Assembly: GCA_947174995.1 (NCBI GenBank)
Contig: CAMWLC010000007.1
Location: forward strand, 1-64,000
Reading direction: 5' to 3'
Length of the DNA: 64,000 nt
Origin: an uncultured Porphyromonadaceae bacterium
Lineage (GTDB): Bacteria > Bacteroidota > Bacteroidia > Bacteroidales > Muribaculaceae
The notes under the pieces are model-generated. The model made no database searches. It worked only from the letters and a program-made list of their open reading frames with translations, and was not told where the DNA came from. Numbering within the stretch: the stretch's first letter is position 1; each line of letters starts with the position of its first letter. The position numbers were made by a program, and so were the translations under genes. Shown piece by piece: positions 17,227 to 25,352 of this stretch.

Positions 17227-17813
17227 CTTCCGGCCACGAGGATGTCGGCACCTGCTTCGGCCAGCAGCCGCCCGGTCTCTCCGTTGACCCCTCCATCCAC
17301 ATTTATAAGGGCCTTGGAGCCGCTCGCGTCTATCATTTTGCGCAGACGCTTCACCTTCTCCACCGTGCCCTCTATGAAGGGCTGCCCCCCGAAACCGGGA
17401 TTAACAGACATCAGGAGCACCTGGTCGAGGTCGGCTATTATATCCTCCAACATTCCGACGGGAGTGGCGGGACACAGAGACACCCCGGCCTTCATGCCGG
17501 CTGCATGTATGGCCTGCACCGTGCGGTGTATGTGCACGCACGCCTCCTGGTGAAACACCATGTATTCCGCACCGAGATCGCGCACCTGCGACACCCAATT
17601 CTGGGGCTCCACAATCATGAGATGCACGTCAAGGGGCTTTGTGCAGTGACGCGCCACGGCTTTCATCACCGGAAATCCGAATGATATGTTGGGCACAAAG
17701 ACGCCGTCCATGACGTCGAGATGGAGGAAATCGGCCTCTGAGCCGTTGATCATCTCAAGGTCGGGAATGAGATTCGCGAAATCGGCCGAGAGAAGCGAAG
17801 GACTGACTTTCAT
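17160..17813 (-). CDS. rpe: Ribulose-phosphate 3-epimerase
   Basis: A 217-residue TIM-barrel enzyme interconverting ribulose 5-phosphate and xylulose 5-phosphate. Family motifs are SPSLLSADFANL, ADFLHLDVMDGVFVPN (catalytic Asp and metal His), PLDVHLMIVEP, MSVNPGFGGQPFI and NVDGGVNGET. The start is canonical. A MITE lies 27 bp upstream, where the native promoter would be expected. The element end carries a -7 box pointing at this gene. Confidence 0.95.
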   Translation of the reverse strand: MKVSPSLLSADFANLIPDLEMINGSEADFLHLDVMDGVFVPNISFGFPVMKAVARHCTKPLDVHLMIVEPQNWVSQVRDLGAEYMVFHQEACVHIHRTVQAIHAAGMKAGVSLCPATPVGMLEDIIADLDQVLLMSVNPGFGGQPFIEGTVEKVKRLRKMIDASGSKALINVDGGVNGETGRLLAEAGADILVAGSYVFGAPDPMERIHILKSLSQA

Positions 17814-17840
17814 GATTCTTTAAGGTTAGGTATATCTATA

Positions 17841-18032
17841 AGTAAGTGTTCAAATTTAAACGATATAATCAAAAGTAAGTGCTCACTTGATCTTTTATAC
17901 AATCTGCGGCTTCTTTTTTGCCGCTTTCAGCTTGTCGCTCAGTCGCATAGCTCGCTATGCTCCCTCTCTCCGCACAGAAATCGTCTAAAAAACAGGCTCG
18001 CATATTGTATAAATTAAATTTGAACACTTACT
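17841..18032. mobile_element. MITE-like element, copy 2 (192 bp)
   Basis: It has the same 19-bp terminal inverted repeats as copy 1 (17841-17859 and 18014-18032) and flanking TA dinucleotides (17839-17840, 18033-18034). It differs from copy 1 by a handful of substitutions and one extra T. It sits between rpe and the DedA gene. On the minus strand its left end supplies TAAATTTG (17858-17851), 38 bp upstream of the rpe start codon. Confidence 0.85.
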
Positions 18033-18055
18033 TAAGTAGTTCTTATAAATAGTTC

Positions 18056-18748
18056 TTATTTTTCTGCAGAGACCTCCGGAGTCTTGCGGAAGGCATTGTA
18101 GAGTATTATCCCCAGGCAAACGAGCGCCAGGGCATACCCGGCCCAGGTGAGATACTTGTTGTATTCCTCCACCTTGTCGAAAAGCTGGTCGGGCGACACG
18201 TGGAGCGAGAGCCAATAGCCGAGACCGGCGAGCACGCCGTTCCATATCAGCGCTCCGAGGAAAGTGAATATGGAGAAGGTGGCGATATTCATTTTCGATA
18301 TTCCGGCCGGGATAGATATGAGCTGGCGGATGGCGGGGATAAGACGCCCCACAAAGGTGGAGACGGCTCCGTGACGGTCGAAATACTCCTCGGCCTTCAC
18401 CACTTTCTCACGGTTGATGAGGCAGGCATGGCCCAATTTCGAGTCGGCAAAACGATAGACCACGGGACGCCCTATCCAGAGGGCGAGGAAATAATTGATG
18501 AATGCTCCCACGAGGGCGCCGAGGGTGGCCATGAGTACCACCATGAAGATATTCATGTCGCTTCCGGCTCCGGTGTTGGTGCACGCGAGATAGGCCGCCG
18601 GGGGTACCACCACCTCCGAGGGGAAGGGTATGAAACTGCTCTCCACGACCATGAAAACAAACACGAACCACAGACTCGCGTTTTCCGTAAACCATGTGAA
18701 AAACTGACTGGCGTCGAAAAGCGCCGCCGGTAAAAGGTCAAGTATCAT
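18056..18748 (-). CDS. DedA-family membrane protein
   Basis: A 230-residue protein with the DedA/VTT domain: SSFIPFPSEVVVPPAAYLA near residue 40 and the membrane re-entrant motif FVGRLIPAIRQLISIPAG near residue 133. About six hydrophobic segments are seen. DedA proteins are inner-membrane lipid-carrier or undecaprenyl-phosphate flippases that support envelope integrity. It is the last gene of a likely minus-strand operon with the glycosylase and flavodiiron genes; the gap to the upstream gene is 6 bp. Confidence 0.85.
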   Translation of the reverse strand: MILDLLPAALFDASQFFTWFTENASLWFVFVFMVVESSFIPFPSEVVVPPAAYLACTNTGAGSDMNIFMVVLMATLGALVGAFINYFLALWIGRPVVYRFADSKLGHACLINREKVVKAEEYFDRHGAVSTFVGRLIPAIRQLISIPAGISKMNIATFSIFTFLGALIWNGVLAGLGYWLSLHVSPDQLFDKVEEYNKYLTWAGYALALVCLGIILYNAFRKTPEVSAEK

Positions 18749-18754
18749 CTGAGA

Positions 18755-19384
18755 TTATTCTTTTGTGTGTTCATTCAGCCCCTCGGAGGGTATCGGAGCC
18801 ATCCCTTCGGCTTCGAGCATACGGCGGTAATGTTCCGTTTTTTTCTCAAGGGGGAGCGGATATGCACGCGAGGAGGAGGGCATGCGCCAGTGGCGGAAAT
18901 GCCTCCGCGTGCCGTCGGGCATCGGGAGCACGCACTCCACGTATGTGCCGACGGCAGGAATCTCCGTGCCGGTGAGCCCCGCTATAACCCCCGCGGCTTT
19001 CTCGCCCGTGGTGGCCACGGCCACAGCCTTAGGCATAGTGGCGAGCATCGCGTCCAGGTCGATATGTCCCCGGATGTCGAGGTCCTTGTCGGCCGCGTTG
19101 TTGCGCGTGCGCACGATCTCGCGCCCCGTGTCGCTGAGGGCAAGCCCTATGCGGCGCGTCAGTTCCTTGATTTCGGGCAGACGGAACGTCTTGTGCTCCA
19201 CATCCACGAGGGCATCCTTGTCGCCGAAGTAGATTAGCCCGAAGATCCTCCACATGTCGTTGATATAGTTGGGGTAATAAAACTCCATTGACCAGCGCTT
19301 GGGAGCCGGAGGGAACGTGCCGCACATGAGCAGACGCGCACCCTCGGGAATCCAGGGTGCGAAAGGATGTGTCTCCGGGGTCAC
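18755..19384 (-). CDS. Uracil-DNA glycosylase superfamily protein
   Basis: A 209-residue protein of the UDG fold. The first motif is LLMCGTFPPAPKRW, followed by FYYPNYINDMWRIFG. The second motif region is the C-terminal WRMPSSSRAYPLPLEKK. This pattern is seen in Bacteroidota UDG-like proteins and in family-6-type glycosylases acting on uracil or hypoxanthine. Substrate specificity cannot be read. Its first codon overlaps the end of the flavodiiron gene by 4 bp, indicating translational coupling, and the DedA gene follows after 6 bp. Confidence 0.75.
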   Translation of the reverse strand: MTPETHPFAPWIPEGARLLMCGTFPPAPKRWSMEFYYPNYINDMWRIFGLIYFGDKDALVDVEHKTFRLPEIKELTRRIGLALSDTGREIVRTRNNAADKDLDIRGHIDLDAMLATMPKAVAVATTGEKAAGVIAGLTGTEIPAVGTYVECVLPMPDGTRRHFRHWRMPSSSRAYPLPLEKKTEHYRRMLEAEGMAPIPSEGLNEHTKE

Positions 19385-20589
19385 GACAGCAGGGCCTCGG
19401 CCACGGAGTCAGCCACGCCCGCCGCGGAGTCGTAGGCCGAAGAGTCCATCGCCATCTTGACGGTGAAACTTCCCATGTTGTCCCAGCCCAGGGCCGTCCC
19501 CTTGTCGTTGAGGATCTTCGTGGCGGCGGGAGCCCAGGCATAATTTCCGAAGCAGGCGAATATCTTCCCTTTCACCTCCCGGACCTCCATGCTCTTCATC
19601 AGGGCCTCCACCGGGGGGAAGAGGTTGCCGTTATATGTGGGGGAGCCTACGATGAGCCCCTTGTAGCGGAAGGCGTCGCTGATCATCTCGCTCAGGGTGG
19701 AGTGAGAGGCGTTGTGCACCTTCACAGTCTTCACACCGCGCTCCTTGAGCCGGCGGGCAATGGCATCGGCGGCCTCGCCGGTGTTGCCGTACATGGTGCC
19801 GTATATGATGGTGACGCCATCTTCCCACTCCTGACGGCTGAGCCGGTCATATAGGCTCACGGCCTCCTGCAGGTGGGTGTGCCATACGGGTCCGTGGGTC
19901 GGGCAGACCCATTCGGCTCCGAGGGGAAGGGCCTTCGCCATGGCACGCTGCACGGGCACACCATATTTCCCCACGATATTGGAATAATATCTGTACATCT
20001 CCGAGCGATACAGCTCCGTGTCCAGTTCATCGTCCACTATCCCGCCGTCAAGCGCTCCGAACGTGCCGAAGGCGTCACCCGTGAAGAGGGTCTTGCGTGC
20101 CTCAAGCCATGTCATCATGGTCTCGGGCCAGTGCACCATCGGGGTGAGGAGGAATTTAAGCTCCATCCCCTCCCCGAGCGACAGGGTATCGCCATCCTTA
20201 ATCTCCAGGAACACCTCGGGCTGAGAGATGCCGTAGAAACTCTTTATCATTCCGATGGCCACGCGGTTGGCCACTATCTTGAGATCGGGATATGCTCTGA
20301 GAAGAAGGGGAATGGCTCCGGAATGGTCCGGCTCCATGTGGTTGACTATCAGATAGTCTATCTTCACGCGCTCCTCCGATGCGTTTCCTGAAACGCCGAG
20401 GGCGTGGAAAAATTCGGGGGTGTTGGCTTCATGCACGGTGTCTATGAGCGCGGTCTTTTCAGGGCCGCGCACTATATATGAATTGTAACTTACGCCGTTG
20501 GGGAGAGGCCACAGGCCTTCAAAGAGGGTCGAGACGCGGTCGTTGACACCGCAGTAATATACATCAGGTTGTATTTCCTTAAGATTCAT
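19381..20589 (-). CDS. Flavodiiron protein (FprA-type A-type flavoprotein)
   Basis: A 402-residue enzyme with an N-terminal beta-lactamase-like diiron domain and a C-terminal flavodoxin domain. Iron ligands are visible in LIVNHMEPDHSGAIPLL (H-x-E-x-D-H), in the MVHWP segment, in LFTGDAFGTFG and in PTHGPVWHTH. The flavodoxin domain begins TIIYGTMYGNTGEAADAIA. These soluble enzymes reduce O2 to water or NO to N2O and protect anaerobes from oxidative or nitrosative stress. It is the first gene of the minus-strand set that includes the UDG-like and DedA genes. Confidence 0.93.
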   Translation of the reverse strand: MNLKEIQPDVYYCGVNDRVSTLFEGLWPLPNGVSYNSYIVRGPEKTALIDTVHEANTPEFFHALGVSGNASEERVKIDYLIVNHMEPDHSGAIPLLLRAYPDLKIVANRVAIGMIKSFYGISQPEVFLEIKDGDTLSLGEGMELKFLLTPMVHWPETMMTWLEARKTLFTGDAFGTFGALDGGIVDDELDTELYRSEMYRYYSNIVGKYGVPVQRAMAKALPLGAEWVCPTHGPVWHTHLQEAVSLYDRLSRQEWEDGVTIIYGTMYGNTGEAADAIARRLKERGVKTVKVHNASHSTLSEMISDAFRYKGLIVGSPTYNGNLFPPVEALMKSMEVREVKGKIFACFGNYAWAPAATKILNDKGTALGWDNMGSFTVKMAMDSSAYDSAAGVADSVAEALLS

Positions 20590-20694
20590 ACTTCTTCAGA
20601 TGAGATTCTTTATGTTCTTTAATTATAACGCCCGAACGCCGTTTCTTATTAGAGTTTTCAACAATAAAAACCCCTCTTCGGCTGTTTTAAAGAA

Positions 20695-21627
20695 ATGAAT
20701 ATTCATTTTGCTCCGGTGCAGGGCCACACCGATGCCCCCTACCGCAGGATTCACGCGGAGTGCTACCGCCCCGCCGACACATATTACACCCCTTTCATTC
20801 GTCTTGAGCGCGGCGCTCCGAGGAGCCGCGACATGCGTGACATTCTCCCCGAGGCAAACACGGGTCTTCATCTCGTGCCGCAGGTGATTTTCCGCGACGC
20901 CGACGAGCTGCTTCCTCTCGTGGAGGCCCTCTCGGAGGCGGGCGCAAGAGAGATCGACATAAACATGGGGTGTCCCTTCCCGCTCCAGACAGCCCGGGGA
21001 CGCGGAGCCGCCCTGGCCGGAAATGCCGATGCTGCGCGGCTGGTGCGCCGCGTCACGGAGGGAAACCCCGAAATATCCTTCTCCGTGAAAATGCGCCTCG
21101 GGATGTCGGATCCGGATGAATGGCGCCGTGTGCTCCCAATCCTCAACGATGCTTCTCTTCACCACGTCACGCTCCATCCCCGCGTGGCACGCCAGCAGTA
21201 TGGCGGAGAGGTGGATATGGAGCGGTTCGGGGAGTTCTATTCCATGTCTGAAAATCCGGTGGTCTACAACGGCGACCTGCTCACTCCCGAGGATGTGGCA
21301 CGCTTGGCCGGAGAGTTTCCCGACCTTGAAGGCATCATGATCGGACGCGGACTTCTCGGCCGCCCCTCCCTCACCGATGAGATCGCTGAGGGCTCCCCAT
21401 GGGAGCATGGGCGCAGGGTCAAGGCAATGCTCGGATTTCACCGCCGTTTGCTTAATCACTACGAGGATATTCTCTGCGGCGACGCACAGCTGATTTCAAA
21501 AATACAACCATTCTGGGAATATGCGGAAGAGGAGATAGGACGCAAACCGTGGAAGGCGATCAAAAAGGCCGGAAACATGGCCAAATATCATTCCGCTGTC
21601 GCCATGATTTCGCCCTCGGGAGATTGA
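20695..21627 (+). CDS. dus: tRNA-dihydrouridine synthase
   Basis: A 310-residue FMN enzyme reducing uridine to dihydrouridine in tRNA. Family features: FAPVQGHTDAPYRR at the N-terminus, the catalytic Cys in EIDINMGCPFPLQT, FSVKMRLGMSDPDEW, HPRVARQQYGGEVDME and MIGRGLLGRPSL for FMN phosphate binding. The subtype cannot be assigned to DusA, B or C from sequence alone. It is divergent from the flavodiiron gene and lies 66 bp before uvrA. Confidence 0.88.
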   Translation: MNIHFAPVQGHTDAPYRRIHAECYRPADTYYTPFIRLERGAPRSRDMRDILPEANTGLHLVPQVIFRDADELLPLVEALSEAGAREIDINMGCPFPLQTARGRGAALAGNADAARLVRRVTEGNPEISFSVKMRLGMSDPDEWRRVLPILNDASLHHVTLHPRVARQQYGGEVDMERFGEFYSMSENPVVYNGDLLTPEDVARLAGEFPDLEGIMIGRGLLGRPSLTDEIAEGSPWEHGRRVKAMLGFHRRLLNHYEDILCGDAQLISKIQPFWEYAEEEIGRKPWKAIKKAGNMAKYHSAVAMISPSGD

Positions 21628-21693
21628 CAGCCCCCTTTTCGGCCCGATATTTGCTGAGTCACGACGGTTCAAGAGTCAACACACTCCAAAAGT

Positions 21694-24537
21694 ATGAAAA
21701 AACATTCGGATTCAACGCTCCGTCTCTCCGGGACGGACAGACATATATCCCTCAAGGGCGTGAGGGTCAACAACCTGAAGAACATCGACCTGGAACTCCC
21801 CCTCAACCGCTTCATAGTGGTGACGGGAGTCAGCGGTTCCGGCAAGTCATCGCTTGCGTTCGACACTCTGTATGCCGAAGGGCAGCGGCGCTATGTGGAG
21901 TCGCTCTCGGCCTACGCCCGCCAGTTTCTCGGCCGTATGCCCAAGCCCGAGGCCGACTTCATCAAGGGGCTTCCCCCGGCAATAGCCATCGAGCAGAAGG
22001 TGAACACGCGCAATCCGCGAAGCACCGTCGGCACCGCTACGGAAATCTACGATTACCTGCGCATGCTCTACGCCCGCGCGGGCCACACTTTCTCACCCGT
22101 GTCGGGAGAGGAGGTGCGGAAACACACGCCCCAGGAAGTGGTGGGGCGCATACTCGAGTATCCGCAGGGCACCCGTGTGGCCATTCTCTCGCGTATAGTC
22201 CTCCCCGAGGGACGCACCTTCGCGCAGCAGCTCGATGTGTTCCTGAAGGAGGGATATTCCCGCCTGGAGCGCGACGGGGAGTTTCATGACATCGCGGATC
22301 TCCTTGAGGATGGAAATGTGCCCGAGGATCCCGCTCCATGGCGTCTTATGGTAGACCGACTGGCAGTGAGCGACGACAAGGATGAGATTTCACGTCTCAC
22401 CGATTCTGTGGAGACCGCCTGGTTCGAGGGTCGTGACGAGGCCATAGTGAAAATATGGGGAACGGATGGAGTAGAGGAGCATATCTTCTCCAAGCAGTTT
22501 GCGGCAGACGGCATGGAGTTTCGTGAACCCTCCGACCTGATGTTCAATTTCAACAATCCCTACGGCGCCTGCCCCACCTGCGAGGGCTTCGGCAAGGTGA
22601 TGGGCATAAGCGAGGACCTCGTGGTGCCCGACAAGACGCGCTCCATATTTCAGGATGCGGTGCAGTGTTGGCGCGGCGAGAAGATGGGGGAATGTAAAGC
22701 CGAGTTCATACGCTTTGCGGCCAAGGAGGGTTTCCCCATCCATACCCCCTACGCGCAACTCACGGAGAAGCAGAAGGACATCCTGTGGCACGGCAAGGGA
22801 AAATGGGAGGGTATCGACGGCTTTTTCCGCTGGGTGGATGAAAACCAGTACAAGATACAATACCGTGTGCTCAAGGCTCGCTACCGCGGAAAGACCACCT
22901 GCCCCGATTGCGGCGGCTCACGTCTGCGTCCCGATGTGGATTATGTGAAAATCGGTGGCAAGAGCATCACCGAGCTGGTCCGTATGCCCGTGTCCGCACT
23001 CCGGGCATGGTTTGAAGACCTCAGACTTTCCGAAAACGATGAGAAAATTGCCGCCCGTCTCCTCACGGAGATACGCAACCGTCTCGGGTTTCTCGACAAG
23101 GTGGGCCTGGGCTATCTGACGCTTGACCGCCTGTCGTCCACACTCTCCGGCGGCGAGAGCCAGCGCATCAATCTCGCGACATCTCTCGGCTCCTCCCTCG
23201 TGGGCTCGCTTTATATCCTCGACGAACCCAGCATCGGACTCCATTCACGCGACACGGAGAAGCTCATCGGCGTGCTCCGTGACCTTCAGTCCATCGGAAA
23301 TACCGTGGTCGTGGTGGAGCATGACGAGGAGATAATGCTTGCCGCCGATGAGATAGTTGACATCGGGCCGGCCGCCGGAAATCTCGGCGGAGAGGTGGTG
23401 TATCAGGGTAATCTTCCCGAGACCCTCGCCTCGGATGCCGAAACGAAATCGCTGACAGTGGGCTACCTGCGCGGTGATCTCTCCATCCCCTACTCCCCTC
23501 TTCGCCGCCCGTGGAAGAAGTATGTGGAGGTCAAGGGGGCCATGGAAAACAATCTAAAGGATATCGACGTGAAATTTCCCCTCGGAGTGATGAGCGTCGT
23601 GACGGGTGTGAGCGGGTCGGGAAAGTCGACCCTCGTGCGCGACATCCTCTACCGCAGTCTCATCCGCGCCCTCGGCGAACCCGGAGAGGCTCCGGGCGCC
23701 CACCGTGGCCTGGGGGGAGACGTGTCGGCTGTCAGCGCGGTGGAGTTTGTGGACCAGAACCCCATCGGTACCTCCTCGCGTTCCAATCCCGCCACATATC
23801 TAAAGGCGTTCGATGAAATCCGCAAACTCTTCGCGGATCAACAGATGTCGCGCCAGCTCGGATTCACCCCCGGCACCTTCTCCTTCAATTCCGAGGGGGG
23901 ACGTTGCGAGGAGTGCAAGGGGGAGGGGACGGTCACCATCCCCATGCAGTTTATGGCCGACATCACCATCCCCTGCGAAGCCTGCCATGGGATGAGGTTC
24001 AAGCAGGATGTGCTCGACGTGACCTATCGCGGGAAAAACATCCACGATATGCTCGAAATGACCGTAGAGGAGGCAATAGCGTTCATGAGCGAGACCGACG
24101 GCACCCAGGAACGCCGTATCATCAAGCGACTCAAACCCCTCGCCGACGTAGGTCTGGGATACATCAAACTCGGGCAGAGCAGCTCCACCCTCTCGGGAGG
24201 AGAGAGTCAGCGCGTCAAACTGGCCTACTACATTTCCCAAGACAAGATGCCCCACACGATGTTCATCTTTGACGAACCCACCACCGGCCTGCATTTCCAC
24301 GACATATCCACTCTGCTGAAATCGCTCAACCGTCTGGTGGAGAACGGCCACACCGTCATCATCATCGAGCACAACATGGATATGATAAAGTCAGCCGACT
24401 GGATCATCGACATCGGACCCGAAGGAGGCGACCGCGGCGGCAGCATAGTGGCCGAAGGCACCCCGGAACAGATAGCCGCCTGTCCCGACTCCTACACCGG
24501 CCGCTTCCTAAAACTCAAACTGCAAACCAAAAACTAA
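21694..24537 (+). CDS. uvrA: Excinuclease ABC subunit A (UvrA)
   Basis: A 947-residue nucleotide-excision-repair ATPase that finds bulky DNA damage and loads UvrB. It has two ABC ATPase modules: Walker A motifs GVSGSGKSSLAFDTL near residue 50 and GVSGSGKSTLVRDIL near 640, and signatures LSGGESQRINLA and LSGGESQRVKLA. Zinc-finger cysteines are visible in CPTCEGFGK, CPDCGGSRL and CEECKGEGT...CEACHG. Length is that of standard UvrA. Confidence 0.97.
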   Translation: MKKHSDSTLRLSGTDRHISLKGVRVNNLKNIDLELPLNRFIVVTGVSGSGKSSLAFDTLYAEGQRRYVESLSAYARQFLGRMPKPEADFIKGLPPAIAIEQKVNTRNPRSTVGTATEIYDYLRMLYARAGHTFSPVSGEEVRKHTPQEVVGRILEYPQGTRVAILSRIVLPEGRTFAQQLDVFLKEGYSRLERDGEFHDIADLLEDGNVPEDPAPWRLMVDRLAVSDDKDEISRLTDSVETAWFEGRDEAIVKIWGTDGVEEHIFSKQFAADGMEFREPSDLMFNFNNPYGACPTCEGFGKVMGISEDLVVPDKTRSIFQDAVQCWRGEKMGECKAEFIRFAAKEGFPIHTPYAQLTEKQKDILWHGKGKWEGIDGFFRWVDENQYKIQYRVLKARYRGKTTCPDCGGSRLRPDVDYVKIGGKSITELVRMPVSALRAWFEDLRLSENDEKIAARLLTEIRNRLGFLDKVGLGYLTLDRLSSTLSGGESQRINLATSLGSSLVGSLYILDEPSIGLHSRDTEKLIGVLRDLQSIGNTVVVVEHDEEIMLAADEIVDIGPAAGNLGGEVVYQGNLPETLASDAETKSLTVGYLRGDLSIPYSPLRRPWKKYVEVKGAMENNLKDIDVKFPLGVMSVVTGVSGSGKSTLVRDILYRSLIRALGEPGEAPGAHRGLGGDVSAVSAVEFVDQNPIGTSSRSNPATYLKAFDEIRKLFADQQMSRQLGFTPGTFSFNSEGGRCEECKGEGTVTIPMQFMADITIPCEACHGMRFKQDVLDVTYRGKNIHDMLEMTVEEAIAFMSETDGTQERRIIKRLKPLADVGLGYIKLGQSSSTLSGGESQRVKLAYYISQDKMPHTMFIFDEPTTGLHFHDISTLLKSLNRLVENGHTVIIIEHNMDMIKSADWIIDIGPEGGDRGGSIVAEGTPEQIAACPDSYTGRFLKLKLQTKN

Positions 24538-24569
24538 AAACTGTTCACTAAAAACTGAACACTCAATAA

Positions 24570-24920
24570 ATGTTTCCCAAACACACCCTTCCTCTGACAT
24601 TGCCCCTGCTGCTCTGCGCCTGCGCCGAGCAGCAGCAGGACTCGCTTCAGCCCGAAGCCCGGGAACTCTTCCGTGAGAGTGCGGCCCACATACGCGCCTA
24701 CACCGACAGCATGTCCCGCGCAAAGGATTCGGTATCCTGGGCGACGCTCGACAGGAGATTCGAGGAGCGGATCACCAGGCTCAATTTCAAATATCCACCC
24801 GACACCGACCTGCATCTCAGCCAGGGGGAGAACGATACCCTATACATCCTTACGCTGCGCTATATCAAAGCACGGAGCGATGCCCGCGAACGAATACTAA
24901 ACCAACAGAATATTCCCTGA
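24570..24920 (+). CDS. Small lipoprotein, hypothetical (116 aa)
   Basis: The N-terminus PLTLPLLLCACAEQQQ fits a lipoprotein signal with Cys as the acylated residue (lipobox LCAC). The rest is a helical, charged chain (SAAHIRAYTDSMSRAKDSV) with no known domain. It starts 32 bp after uvrA and ends 25 bp before the DUF486 gene. Probably periplasmic, attached to a membrane. Function unknown. Confidence 0.6.
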   Translation: MFPKHTLPLTLPLLLCACAEQQQDSLQPEARELFRESAAHIRAYTDSMSRAKDSVSWATLDRRFEERITRLNFKYPPDTDLHLSQGENDTLYILTLRYIKARSDARERILNQQNIP

Positions 24921-24945
24921 CTATACAGAATACCCCCTGATTATC

Positions 24946-25323
24946 ATGAATGTAAAACTCATCACCATCCTTCTCCTCATCATTTCAAACGTCTTCATGA
25001 CCTTCGCCTGGTATGGTCATCTGCGCCTCCAGCAATCGGGCATATCGAAAGACTGGCCGCTATTCGTGGTCATTCTCGTGTCTTGGGGCATCGCCCTGCT
25101 CGAATACTTCTTCATGATTCCGGCCAACCGCATGGGATTCTCGGGCAATGGCGGCCCCTTCTCCCTCATCCAGCTCAAGGTGATCCAGGAGGTCGTGTCG
25201 CTGAGCGTCTTCACCATCGTGGCGATGTTCCTCTTCTCCGGCGAGAAATTTCACTGGAACCATATAGCGGCCTTCCTCTGCCTCGTGGGAGCCGTCTATT
25301 TCGCCTTCATGCCCGCCAAATAA
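24946..25323 (+). CDS. DMT-like small membrane protein (DUF486)
   Basis: A 125-residue protein with four membrane helices. Typical DUF486 features are NVFMTFAWYGHLR at the first helix, WGIALLEYFFMIPANRMG and FSLIQLKVIQEVVSL. The family belongs to the drug/metabolite transporter clan, but no substrate is known. It probably shares a transcript with the small lipoprotein. Confidence 0.85.
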   Translation: MNVKLITILLLIISNVFMTFAWYGHLRLQQSGISKDWPLFVVILVSWGIALLEYFFMIPANRMGFSGNGGPFSLIQLKVIQEVVSLSVFTIVAMFLFSGEKFHWNHIAAFLCLVGAVYFAFMPAK

Positions 25324-25352
25324 CCCCCCGGGCATGTCCGGTTCAAATTTAC

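Noticed and set aside
24537..24569. Repeat-like AAAAACTGTTCACT / AAAAACTGAACACT between uvrA and the lipoprotein gene
   Set aside because: Short, imperfect and A-rich; not convincingly more than chance or a weak stem.
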